Source: Chara braunii
Lineage: Eukaryota > Streptophyta > Charophyceae > Charales > Characeae
Assembly (NCBI GenBank): GCA_003427395.1
Contig: BFEA01000393.1
Location: 1,227,070-1,262,670, forward strand
Length of the DNA: 35,601 nucleotides
Reading direction: 5' to 3'
Made by a program: the position numbers and the translations under genes. This document shows, piece by piece, positions 1 through 9,732 of the stretch. A model generated the notes under the pieces. The model had not been told where the DNA came from. It made no database searches and saw only the letters and a list, made by a program, of their open reading frames with translations. Within the stretch, counting starts at the first letter, position 1. Each line of letters starts with the position of its first letter.

Positions 1-37
1 CAGAGGTGCAAGGAGAGACGCAAGAACAACGCGAAGG
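1..37 (+). other. Mate-pair artefact: misplaced copy of 13688-13724
   Basis: These 37 bases are identical to 13688-13724, inside the gag pseudogene, and are followed at once by a transposase adapter junction. This is what a mate-pair read left untrimmed through the circularisation junction looks like when used in assembly. It should not be treated as genomic sequence at this place. Confidence 0.9.
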
Positions 38-67
38 GTCTCTTATACACATCTATATGTGTATAAG

Positions 68-69
<2 letters not shown>
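38..69. other. Nextera/Tn5 mosaic-end junction (adapter contamination)
   Basis: GTCTCTTATACACATCT (38-54) is followed by its inverted partner (55-69), with one mismatch at 56 (T for G). This is the two-mosaic-end junction made by Nextera mate-pair circularisation. The outer bases at each edge are altered, probably by assembly consensus with the CT repeat that follows. Confidence 0.93.

Positions 70-112
<43 letters not shown>
70..112 (+). repeat. (CT)n microsatellite
   Basis: An uninterrupted CT dinucleotide run of about 21 units sits directly after the adapter junction. Its join to the adapter makes the true left flank unknown. Confidence 0.95.
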
Positions 113-114
<2 letters not shown>

Positions 115-267
115 CCTCCCCCCCCGTTGGCTACTCCCTCTCCTTGTGTACTACTAGTAAACGCATATGAATGAGCTACATTGCCTGCAATACAGGTAAA
201 GTTGCTATGACTTTGGATCTACTCATCTGGGTGGAATAGGGGAAGTTGTGGTGATATTTTATATCAC

Positions 268-276
268 GCACGCACG

Positions 277-350
<74 letters not shown>

Positions 351-436
351 ATCGCCATCACCACCATCGCTGTCAGCATCAGCATCAGCATCGCTACCAC
401 CATCACCAGGACCATCACCATCATCACCATCACCAG
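268..436 (+). repeat. Compound microsatellite CGCA/(CA)n/(CAT,CAG)n
   Basis: CGCA units pass into about 38 CA units up to about 349, then into imperfect trinucleotides (ATC, CAC, CAG, CAT) to about 436. The open frames across it (poly-His/Thr on +, Val/Cys on -) follow from the repeat and are not genes. The following 437-785 is unique sequence in which I see no gene or repeat. Confidence 0.95.
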
Positions 437-789
437 TGATATTGGAAAAAGGGAGAAGAAAAACTGTAGGCAGCATCAAAACACCACCAGCATCACAAGT
501 GATGGATTCTGTTCTTGCTTTTCTTGGTAGAATAGTACAGAACATGTTGCCAGGACACTGCCAGAAACAATTCCAAGTACTTAAATAAGTTTTTACATAA
601 GTACCTGCGTTTTTGATTAGATATTTCAGTCTGCTTGCGTGCAAGCAGAGACTTGAAAGTGTATATGAGCTCCAAATAGCTGGTTGGCGTGACATAATAA
701 TGTCTGCGCAGCACTGTCAAAAATCGGGTTGCGAAGTCCTGCAAAGTACAAGAGAGGAATATTTGAGGAATGGTTATGATTTCTATTAA

Positions 790-965
790 ACCGCTAGTAC
801 CTTTGTCGTCCAGTTTCAACAAGTTTTGGTCTACCTCCGAACTTTCAGGAGGTCGGGCCTGACAACGACTGCCGTTGATAAATCTGATCGGCGACCGTTG
901 ATTCGTTTCGGCCTCCTGAAAGGTTGGAGGCCCACTATTCTCGAACCGACAAAGGTACTAGTGGT
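790..965. mobile_element. 176-bp MITE with TTAA duplications (piggyBac-like)
   Basis: Terminal inverted repeats ACCGCTAGTACCTTTGTCG (790-808) and its near-perfect complement (947-965; 18 of 19 match) are flanked on both sides by TTAA (786-789 and 966-969). The inner part also folds: a CCTCCGAACTTTCAGGAGG-like block at 833-851 pairs with 910-928. There is no coding capacity. TTAA duplication is characteristic of piggyBac transposons; the assignment is an inference from size, inverted repeats and target site, since a TA or TAA site could also be argued from the overlapping bases. Confidence 0.72.
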
Positions 966-969
966 TTAA

Positions 970-1165
970 CGGAAACGGAAACTAAAAAGGAAAAACGGAA
1001 ACGGAAACAGAAACGGAAACGGAATCAGAAACGGAAACGGAAACAGAAACGGAAACGGAAACAGAAACGGAAACGGAAACGGAAACGGAAACGGAAACGG
1101 AAACGGAAACGGAAACGGAAATGGAAATGGAAGTGGAAATGGAAGTGGAAATGGAAATGGAATGA
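970..1165 (+). repeat. (GGAAAC)n hexanucleotide satellite
   Basis: About 30 units of GGAAAC with AGAAAC and GGAAAT variants; GGAAGT/GGAAAT variants appear at the distal end, a decay gradient. It starts five bases after the MITE inverted repeat. The long open frames (Lys/Arg-rich on +, Phe/Pro or Ser/Val on -) are repeat artefacts. The stretch 1166-1735 is A-rich with several A-runs and shows no gene. Confidence 0.93.
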
Positions 1166-1735
1166 CAGTGGAAACAGGAATGGAACTTAAATGCCAAGCG
1201 AGACGACATTCCTTCATGGAAAGGTAGAAGATAATACTCAAGGGCCTTCGGAAACATGTATGGACTCTAAGGAGTAGTAAGCCATGAAACACGGAAAAAA
1301 AAAAAAAAAAGTGAATCAGAATTAGAAAGCAAAAAAAAAAAAAAAAAGATAGAAAAGAAAAGGTGAACCAGAATTCGGGTGGGGAAAAAAGTCAAAGGCC
1401 ATATGAGATAATGCCATAATGGTTTATAAAGAAAGAAGTTTGGGGACATAAAAAAAAAATGAGCTCAATGCTTAAGAATTCACTTTTCCCAGTTTACCGG
1501 GTTCTGCCCATTTTGCGGATCTCTCCTCCACCTCCTCCTCTCCTCCTCCTCCTCTTACCCACATTGAATACCAAAGAGTTCGACGGCAAAGGGATCAACA
1601 AATAAATGGACATAATAATTTTAAAAAGGACACACACACACAAAAAAAAAAAACCATATCCGAGTGTTTACACTTTAAACCCAGTAACTTCCTCATACTC
1701 TGCCCTCTATGCTCTCTCTTCTCTCATCAGCTACC

Positions 1736-1790
1736 TTCTTCCCCCGAACTTTTTTTTTTTTTTTTTTTTTTTTTTCCTTGCGCAGGGGCC

Positions 1791-1822
<32 letters not shown>

Positions 1823-1857
1823 ACGGATGTCCCGAAGGACATTCTTCCCCCGAACTT
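1736..1857 (-). mobile_element. Retroposed U6 snRNA insertion with 16-bp target-site duplication
   Basis: The whole insertion reads on the - strand: direct repeat (1842-1857), U6 body (1776-1840), poly(A) (plus-strand T run, about 1752-1775), direct repeat (1736-1751). The two 16-base flanks AAGTTCGGGGGAAGAA (- strand) are identical. Poly(A) plus target-site duplication is the signature of LINE-machinery retroposition, and LINEs are abundant nearby. Confidence 0.9.
1776..1840 (-). pseudogene. U6 spliceosomal snRNA retropseudogene, 3'-truncated
   Basis: On the - strand the 65 bases start GTCCTTCGGGACATCC, continue through AAAATTGGAACGATACAG and AGATTAGCATGGCCCC, and end GCGCAAGG, directly followed by poly(A). 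The 5' hairpin is of plant type and unlike the animal one. The normal 3' part (ATGACACGCA... and the terminal U tract) is absent, so the template was a shortened or internally primed RNA. No upstream promoter came with it, as expected of a processed copy, and the extra T before the first G is the only untemplated base I see. Confidence 0.92.
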
Positions 1858-2162
1858 AACCCGCGATTATCATGATTATACTTGGATTGGATATAACCTA
1901 TGTACGTTCTTGATGATGGACAACTTTTTGCAGTGGGAATAGAATCAATAGATCGTGGTCTACACATTGCAGCCCATCCTCCACTCTCTCTTCTTCCTTT
2001 GTTGGACATCAAGCGCCCCTCCTCCCACGGCCCCTAGAATCCAGTTTGGTGGTCAGTCACACCACCAACCATGATATGGGCAAAAAAGTCAAAGGCAGGA
2101 TATGTTGAACCTACTGCTACACAAGGGCGTTATCCCTCCTCTAGAAGGCAGTTTCTTTTTTT

Positions 2163-2195
2163 TTTTAAGCCCTTGTGGGAAGCCTGATAAGTTGT
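2163..2195 (-). repeat. A-tail of a SINE-like/LINE-tail repeat
   Basis: On the - strand this reads GGCTTCCCACAAGGGCTT followed by A14, matching the end of the better copy at 5083-5250 (GGCTTTGCACAAGGGTTT then A-run). Only the tail is recognisable. Nearby 2248-2300 holds three to four copies of TGTTTTTCT. The rest of 1858-2916 has no recognisable gene. Confidence 0.5.
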
Positions 2196-2916
2196 GACAA
2201 CTATTGTTGCCAAGGTTGAGAAGTGAAGGGGCAGTTGCAATAGCCATGATTGTTTTTCTTGTTTTTCTTGTTTTTCTTGTTTTTTTTGTTGTTGTTTTTT
2301 TTAATTTATAACTTTGTGGCCTTTAGTAAGGAGAGTGATACAAGCATCAATAACTATGATTGTCACATCTGCAGAAGGGGAAGTGATGCAAAAAGAAGAC
2401 ACTTTGTTAGAGGGTCCAATTGATATCCATTATCTCTTTGATCCGCTAACAAAGTATCTTTATCTTGCAGGTGTCCTACTAGCATAGGCAGGACTTGCTG
2501 TTGAAGCCTGAAGATGGCCAGCATTATAGCCACCAAGGTTCTGGTATGGCTGCTGACAAGCATCCACAAGAGCCAGGAGAAGCTCCCTCATAGTCAGCAG
2601 CTCTCCTAGCTCCTCTTATCCTCCTCTCCTATATCAGCATTTGTTGGATTTCTCTGATGAGTCTGATCCTTTCCCCCCCCCACACCCTTTGGGCCTTTGG
2701 TGATGGTCCCCAGATCTTGGTTTGGTTTGGTCATGATGAATAAGGATAAACCTCAGGGCTTGGGCTATGGGGGTCTCGGGGGTGCGGAAGATAGCAAGAT
2801 ATGGCGCCCAACGCAGGGTGAACAGGTTCAGGATCAACCTATACGGGCACAAGTTTACCATTCCAATTCCAAGCATCAATACATCAAATTCATCAAAATT
2901 GAATGTACAAAGAGGG

Positions 2917-2975
2917 ACGCTGGACCCGTTTTCCAGCAGGTGCAGCTCCCCCCACCGATAGATGGAGCCGCCTGA
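2917..2975 (+). repeat. SINE-like/LINE-tail repeat, truncated copy
   Basis: GGGACGCTGGACCCG, TTCCAGCAGGTG and the CCCCACCGATAGATGGAG block match the copy at 5083-5250 in the same order. It lies just upstream of the LINE fragment starting near 3085, on the same strand. It stops at the middle of the unit, with no A-tail. Confidence 0.65.
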
Positions 2976-3084
2976 ATGGGCAATAGTAGGGGGGGATGCT
3001 CGTATTACCCTCCTCCACATTAGAGCCTACCGAGTCTTTTATTGAAAAAAAAGGGGAAAAAAAAAGAGCACCCCCCAGTAATGC

Positions 3085-3640
3085 ATCACCCTCCCTTAAA
3101 AAACATATAGCAGCATACGTATGGAGGAATGATGCTAAGGAAGGAAAAAACATTAATTTAGCAGGGTGGCATGAGATTCATTACCCAACCAACATTGGCA
3201 TCAGAGGTCTCTGCAACAATCAAAAATTTTGCTGGCTATAAAAGCAAACCAGTCAAGCTAGCTGCCCTTCAATGGAAGATTGCCCCCAGATGTGTCCCAA
3301 ACAAGAGATTTTGGCTTATCGATCATTCCCACTTGGAACAAAAGAGACTGCTCCTCCCACCCATGGTGCAAGGGGTGGCTTTCAAACTACCCGCAGAGGA
3401 AAATAAGTGAGACGCTGGAGCACCCAAGGGCTCTGTTGTTATGGAGACGATCGGATAGAATCTGGAGGTGACTGACTGGAGAACCAAACTGACCATGGAT
3501 GGGAATGGAAGGCCATTCTCCTAGCCCACTGCCCAGCCTATGGAGGGGGGAATTTACAGCCAACTGGTTCTGGCTGGGGAGAAAGGCACTGCTGTGGGGA
3601 ATATAGACCTCGAGATGCGCCAATGAATAGGAAGAAGATG
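3085..3640 (+). pseudogene. LINE ORF2 3' fragment (post-RT region and zinc-binding domain)
   Basis: The + strand translation gives AYVWRNDAKEGKNINLAGWH then PTNIGIRGL (3110-3220), which is the conserved post-reverse-transcriptase pattern (FLWR...W..v..P...GGLGL). After a frame change comes LQWKIAPRCVPNKRFWLIDH (3268-3330) and then spaced Cys with ETLEH...W (3345-3470), the zf-RVT zinc-binding domain. LINE A has the parallel motif LPTNNWLINHTQLE, so these are related elements. No endonuclease or catalytic RT core is present. The reading frame shifts at least twice and the 5' part is missing, as expected of a 5'-truncated, decayed LINE. The exact 3' end is unclear; 3640-3741 may be its tail. 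Confidence 0.78.
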
Positions 3641-3741
3641 CTCAGCAAGGCCAGGAGCTGTGCGAGAATATTCTAAACACCATTCCAAAAAAGAATCTGG
3701 GTCTAATGACAATCAACAGTGGACGGCAGAAAGCACTTGAA

Positions 3742-3852
3742 CTACCATCTTCACCCGAATAGAACATCCGGTCATTATCGCTGCATCTGGACCGAAAGTT
3801 GTGCCAAATACAGCTATAATGACCGGGCGTTCTATTCGGGTGAAGACGGTAG
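3742..3852. repeat. 111-bp foldback hairpin (MITE or small-RNA-type precursor)
   Basis: The left arm (3742-3778) and right arm (3816-3852) are inverted copies of 37 bases with 34 matches, around a 37-base loop. The shared core is CTTCACCCGAATAGAAC. There is no coding potential. The size suits either a short MITE or a hairpin RNA precursor. I see no convincing target-site duplication. Confidence 0.7.
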
Positions 3853-4284
3853 AGGACAAGCAATAGAAAATCAATGAGTTGTATGAAGACTGACTGAACA
3901 GCCCAGACAGAGGTCAGATTGACCGGGAATACTGAAGGGGGACATGTCTGACCCTCAAGGGGTTCATCTGAGCTTTGCTGCGTGGGAAAATAATGCCAAA
4001 AATATAGATGATTCATTCCTCATGAAAACCAGCTTCAGACATTATGGATCCCTTTCCTCCATGAGAGAAGAGAAGAGCATTGTAGAATTATCCCGGTCTG
4101 GGTTCGGGTTGGGGAATTGAGTATGTTAATCCATGTGGATAGCAGGCGGTTACAAGTACAAGCTGAGGAGGCAGGTTCACAGAAAACAGACAGAGTTAAC
4201 ACTAAGGACAGCCAATCTCCAGGAGGAGAATCATAACTGAGTCAACTGACTGATCATCTTGTATGGAAAACTCATGTCAGTGAT

Positions 4285-4437
4285 GGGATGCCGAACCCAA
4301 TTTCCAGCAGGTGCTTCTCCCAGCCAAATGGATTGGAGCCATCCTCCCTACAAGGCCTCAGTCTGGGTGGTTCTCTCACCACTACTCTGGTAATGGCCAT
4401 AGACTGCGATGTTTTTCACTTTTTTTTTGGGGGGGGG
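4285..4437 (+). repeat. SINE-like/LINE-tail repeat, + strand copy
   Basis: It aligns along its length with the - strand copy at 5083-5250: GGGATGCCGAACCC, TTTCCAGCAGGTG, a CCAAATGGATTGGAG block, AAGGCCTCA and GGTGGTTCTCTCACCAC. It ends near a T/G homopolymer run (4422-4445) instead of a clean A-tail. The region 3853-4284 shows no gene. Confidence 0.7.
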
Positions 4438-4445
4438 GGGGGGGG

Positions 4446-5082
4446 AAAGGGGGGCGGGGGTGCAATGGCGGCCGCGGCACAAACGAGTTTTGAATAGGCG
4501 AAAAAAAAACACTCCGGCAAAACAGCAGCTGACTCAGCCGAGTTAAAAAAGGCGATGAAAGCACCACAGCCATGACAGAGGAGAAAGAAGGAAAAACGTC
4601 ATCTGTTTGTGTTTGTGAATGTTTGTGTTTGTGAAGGGCGAAACGAATCAGTTAAGCTTGCCTGAACACTTGTGTAGAAGTGTACGCTCATGTCGACCAA
4701 GTGTCTGATTACAGGTTGCTCCACTTGTACATCCTCCAGAAACCTCTCTGCAACAGATCTCAATGCCTTCACCACAGGGAAAAGGAAACTAGTTATGAGA
4801 ATGAAGATGTACTTGGCTTAAATCTTGCCGTGAATAGATCATTGTAAATCAGTAGTCATGCATAGCGCCTCATCACCCTTCTGCCCATTACTGCTAACAA
4901 GTCAATAATATGATAACACATATCAACATTTATCTTGAATTACTACGACCTTCTTATTTTATGTTATACTCAAGAAGATATACATCATTTATAATTTCCA
5001 TTACTAGTCTTTTTAACTGTTTATTTTCTAACTATTTTATCAGATTTATCCAGTATTTGGCAACTATTTGCCCCTCATTGGA
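4446..5082. other. No gene recognised
   Basis: Unique-looking sequence. 4595-4640 has short repeats of TGTTTGTG, and 4880-5060 is AT-rich. I see no coding motif, RNA gene or transposon end, except that 5070-5082 is the 3' flank of LINE A's A-tail. Confidence 0.5.
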
Positions 5083-5250
5083 TACCTTTTTTTTTTTTTT
5101 TTTTTTTTTTTTAAACCCTTGTGCAAAGCCACTATCCCAGTCGTGGTAAGAGAACCACCGGAATTGAGGCTTTGCCTAGAGGGCCACTCCATGAGCCTCC
5201 ATCTATTGGTGGGGAGCCTCACCTGCTGGAAACCGGGTCCAGCGTCCCAC
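5083..5250 (-). repeat. SINE-like/LINE-tail repeat with poly(A), best copy
   Basis: The - strand order is GGGACGCTGGACCCGGTTTC, AGCAGGTGAGGCTCCCCACC, AATAGATGGAG, GGCAAAGCCTCAATTCC, GGTGGTTCTCTTACCACGAC, GGCTTTGCACAAGGGTTT, then a long A-run. Partial copies occur at 2163, 2917, 4285 and 10948. It is either a SINE or the common 3' end of a LINE family; the shared flank AATTCAAAG upstream here and at 2900 slightly favours the LINE-tail reading. Confidence 0.72.
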
Positions 5251-5600
5251 AAATACATCTTTGAATTCATCAGTTCATGTGTGCCGTCATTGGAGGTTTT
5301 GGAAATCATGGGGACCTGCCAGCAGTGATTGCCCTGAGACTCGGGGGATTGACTGCACAGGGTCTGTATCTTTAGGTGAACAGTAGACGTCGGTAGCCTG
5401 AGAGAACCCAAAAACAACAGACAAAGACACAAAATGCCATCTTGGGTCGGGGGGGCACCGGGCCTCATGGCTGTCTCCCTGCCTTCCGGCTGTCAGCTGT
5501 TGCCGATGACTGCACTGTCTGAACTCATGTTTGGAAAAAACTTAGACTCGCCTGAACAAAGTTGCTGAGGTGCGAAAGAGAAAGGGACTCCAATGGCACT

Positions 5601-8600
5601 TCAGTCTTCCCACGGGCATTCTTCCAGGGATAGTGGATGGGAGGGGAAGGGGTCGTTGAACTCATGGACCGGTCGTAACGGTTCCCTCGGATCCACCTTT
5701 GTCCATTCATGGAAATGCACTGAGTAGTCCCTTTCCAAATCCGAGTGCATCGTCTGATGATCTTGTCGTGAAGCCCGTTGGTGGTCATGCTTGTCTCCTG
5801 CCCAGCTCACTTTTGCTATCCAACCTTCTCGTTTCCCTCCCAGACAGTCTTCCCAGAAGCGGGAGACAATTTTGTCAATATCCATCCCTGCTATTCCAAC
5901 TGCGTGTGGTTAATTAGCCAGTTGTTAGTCGGCAGACTCCGATGGGCAATTTGCCATTGCATGGGCCTCTTTCCATATTCTCTGAACCACTGGACGGGCT
6001 TGACCAGACCCCTGTCTATATTGAGATGGCATTGCCATCTATCCTCTACCACATCTCTCAGCCTGCGCCTTGGTCTAAGCATTCGGTATACTGTCTTAGT
6101 TTTTAGGGTGGCTAGTGCCAACGGTTTCACCTTCCCCCCTTTTTTCAAAATTTTCTGGTCTTTCCATGACCATTGCCACTCATCAGGGTCAACGGGGAGA
6201 TCCTCAATCGGGGTCATTGGTAAAAAAACCCTCCATCCCTTCTCCTCCTCTATCACTCTGATCTGATAGACTTCCCTCCTCCCTTTCCAGATAAAAGGCT
6301 TACGGCTCCCTTGTAGGTGGTCCTTTCCCGTGACGTCGAAGCATTCGATCAACACTTGGTCTTGGTATACCATATGCAGTCCACTGACTTGCGCTCCCTG
6401 ACCCGGTACTCTCACCTAGTCCCCTTCTTCTAAGCAGGGGCCCTTTCTAAGGGTTGTGTACCATTGAAGGGGGAAGCTTTCAATAAGTTCATCCATTGCT
6501 GACTCTGTTAGGTGGCAATATCGCAGGCAACCTCGCATTCTTTCTGCGCTCTTCCATTCTTCGGCTGCCATATCCCAGAGGTCTCCCACTCTTCGGACCT
6601 CGTGCTTCACCCAACCCCTCCATGGGGGATCTAAACTGCACCTCACCCGGCTGAGGGAGTCTGTAATTAATCTATTACCAAATAGGGGTTGCCTAAAGAC
6701 TTCCTCCCACCTTTGTGGGGGCGGGCAATCAGGGATTGGGAATTTTTTCCATGTTCGAAGGAGATGTATCCAATGTTCGTCCACCGGGTCTCCATTCCTG
6801 TATTTTATTGTTGGTCTCCAAAACGTGTCCTCGAGCCATACCAAAGGGTCTATCTCTGGTGGAGCCCCGGGGGCCAGGGCCGCGATCTGTGCTAAGGCAA
6901 GGGGGACCCATGGGGAGGTCGGTGCGAAGATGAGATGTTGGAACCAGCGAAGGCTGAGGTCTTGAAACTGCGTGGAGGCGTCCACGATTCCAAGTCCTCC
7001 TCCGACCTTAGGCTGGATCACTGATTCCCATGCTACACAACTAATGGTGCAGGAGTTGTCATTGTCTCCTCTCCAAAGGAAGGCCGCCAACTGCCGCTTT
7101 AGTGCCTTGAGCCCCCCACCGCTCATGGGCCATATAATGACTTTATACCAGAGGGTGGCGATTGCCACATTGTTGATGACAAGGGTCCGCCCGAAAACTG
7201 ATGTGTGTTTATTGTTCCAGTTCGCTAGTTTGGTCTGTGCTGATCTCCCCAGCCACTCATCGTTAGTATCAGGCTTTCCCTTTGTTGTACCCAACGCCCC
7301 TAGGATTCTAAGAGGGTCATCTGGAGGGATCCTGCAAAAACGGTTCATGAGGGCCCGAATTTCGTCCATGTTTTGTGCCTCTGCCTCCACCATAATGGTG
7401 AAGTCATCCGCAAACAGGGAGTAGGTTGGCACTGCTTCCTCCGGAATGTCGGCAATCCTGATACGGGTAAAATCCTTATTGTGCCTCAGGTTGGCGGATA
7501 GTGCCTCCATTATGATCAAAAGAAGGTAGGGGGTAATGGGGTCTCCTTGTCTGACCGATCGTTGGAGCTCAAAGGGAGGTGTCACCGATCCATTAACCTG
7601 TATACAAGTAGTAGCATTTTTATGTAGGATTCTCACCCATCACCTAAAGGCCGGTCCAAAATCCATTTTGTCCAAACATCTGTCTAAAAAGTCCCAATCA
7701 ACATGGTCATAGGCCTTTTCAAAGTCAATGAAAATAATAGCAGCATTTGCCCGGTTCCTACGTGCCAGACAGACCACTTCATTAACTAACAGGATGTTCC
7801 CTTGTATGTTCCTAATGGCCATGAACCCTGTCTGGGTTGGGTGTATAATGTCCTCGAGGACATCAGCCATGCGATTCGCCAAGGCTTAGAGAGTATTTTG
7901 TAGACCACCATGAGTAGAGTAATTGGTCTATAGTTCCTCATGTTCATCTTATCTCCTTTTTTGTAAAACAATGATAGCACCCCTTTTCCCACCACTTCCC
8001 CCATCTCACCATCCTCCCATACCTTCAGGTAGAACTCCCACAGGTCCGAGCTAAGGTCTGACCACATAGTTTCCCAAAATTATTTGGGAAATCCGTCAAT
8101 TCTGGGAGTTTTCTCCTCCTTCATCTGTAGAAGCTCCGTCCATGTTTTTTCTTTTGTCAGGGGTCTCTCCAAACGATCCCGCTGTTGTGGAGATAGATGT
8201 CTATCCATGGGGGATAGGAATTCCTCCATGTTTTTTGTCCATTCCCCCCCCCGTGGGACAGAGAAGTGGGTTGTACATAGTTGTTTGAAGAATGTCCTTG
8301 TGATTAGTGTGCAATGTGCGGTGTCAGTCGCTATGACTTCATCCCTGCTTCCAGGGTCAAAGAGAGTTTCGATTACGGTCCGCCTTGAACGGGTCGTCGC
8401 CATATTGAAGAAATGAGTATCCATGGTGGCCTCCTAGTAAATTTGGTCATTTTCCCCCTTATCCTAATGCCTTGTCATCTATGCTGGGCGTATTGAAGAA
8501 GTTGGTCCTTCACTCTGTGAATACGTGTAGTGAGATTCTGTGATTCTTCCTACTGTTCCAGGTCCAACAATTCCTTATGAACGGTTATTTCCTGTTGCTG

Positions 8601-9588
8601 CCTCAGGGCTGCCGTGGCTTTGGAGAAAACCTTGCATTTTCAGGCCAGGTAAATTAGACCATTGTTGAACCAAAGTGTTTCTTTTGTTGGCGCTAAAACT
8701 GCCACTCATGTTGGATCATTTGTCGAAAGTGGTGGTCTGTTAGAAGAGAGGTATTAAGCTTATAGAAGTCGGGCCCTTGGTCGGGCCTTTTTCTCATTGT
8801 TAGAATTATCTCGCACATTTTATGGTCGAGGCCCGGGTGTGGGCTGCGTGGAAGGATAGTCGCCCATCGCAGGGCGCCTTGTAGATCATTTGAGAGGAAA
8901 ATGAAATCTATTCGTGATTTGGACAACCTAGACGGGTCGCTATCCCTTATACAAGTAAAAGTCCTGTCATTGGGGTGCAGGCGACGAAAAGTGTCATTTG
9001 TTCGTCTTCCCCTGCTGCAAACCGGGGAGACCCCTGGGGGTTCCATCTGTCCCTCCCCCTCTCGGGGGCGACATTAAAATCCCCCGCAATGACCAGCGGA
9101 ATGTCGTCAGGTACTCGCGTTCCTATGTCCCCTAGAAAGACTTTTCTTTCTCCCACCGCTTTGGGAGAATAGATGCACAGGATACATAGCAATTCCAGCT
9201 CCAGCATCCCCAACACTGATACCCGCCGTCCTTCTTCCTCATCTGCCACCCAATGGACCATCTGGAACCTGGAGTCGGGAGGGATCCAGATGGCAACCCC
9301 AGCAGATCCCAGCCTGGGGGCATGGGCCCTCACTGCCGAGTGGGGCCAGACCATCTTATGTGCCCTGTTGTGTTCCGACTTGTCCTGTAGGTGAGTCTCT
9401 TGAATGCATATCACGTCTGGCCATCGCTTCCCCCCCACGCCTCTGATCTGGTCCCAAATGGCCTGACATTTTTCTGGACCACAGGTTGCCAGGCCATTTA
9501 CGTTGATGGAACGCAGGTCCAGGTCTGCCGACCTCACGCATTGTTGCCAGGCAGGGTTTCTACAGTAGAGTGTTTCTAAGTCGGTCAT
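5601..9588 (-). pseudogene. LINE A ORF2: endonuclease and reverse transcriptase, broken
   Basis: This ORF encodes the protein that nicks target DNA and copies LINE RNA. The endonuclease begins near 9525 (DLRSINVNGLA), with ICIQETHL, LVIAGDFNVAPERGRD, SRIDFIFLS and, in place of the usual SDH, LDHK (about 8830). A frameshift near 8990 separates GDFN from SRIDF. The RT follows: KTPRIDGFPK (degraded KAPGxDGLP), KKGDKMNMRNYRPITLL (about 7940), IIFIDFEKAYDHVDW (about 7715), VRQGDPITPYLL (about 7545) and YSLFADDFTIM (about 7410), so motifs A, B and C all remain. The post-RT part (AFLWRGDND, VGGGLGI) and zf-RVT (RPMQWQIAHRSLPTNNW, about 5940) come last. Breaks include a frameshift near 7870, an in-frame TGA at 7637-7639, stops in 8430-8690, and a stop in the zinc domain. 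The piece after FADD appears shortened. Confidence 0.9.
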
Positions 9589-9732
9589 TTTTTAGAAAAA
9601 TGGAAATCACAAGGGGTGCCACTGTTTGACATCCCATCTGTCCAAGTTCAGGATCTTCTTTTGCAAGGTTCTGCACAGACATTTGCACATGTCGTCCTCG
9701 GACCAGAATTCACTAGTTTTTACCTTTGCACA

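Noticed and set aside
176-695. Val/Cys and poly-His ORFs over the CA/CAT repeats
   Set aside because: Microsatellite translations.
924-1292. Long repetitive ORFs (Lys/Arg-rich on +, Phe/Pro-rich on -)
   Set aside because: They are direct translations of the GGAAAC satellite and have no independent support.
2640-2680. Another hammerhead at CTGATGAG (2654)
   Set aside because: No GAAA partner and no pairing stems in the right positions.
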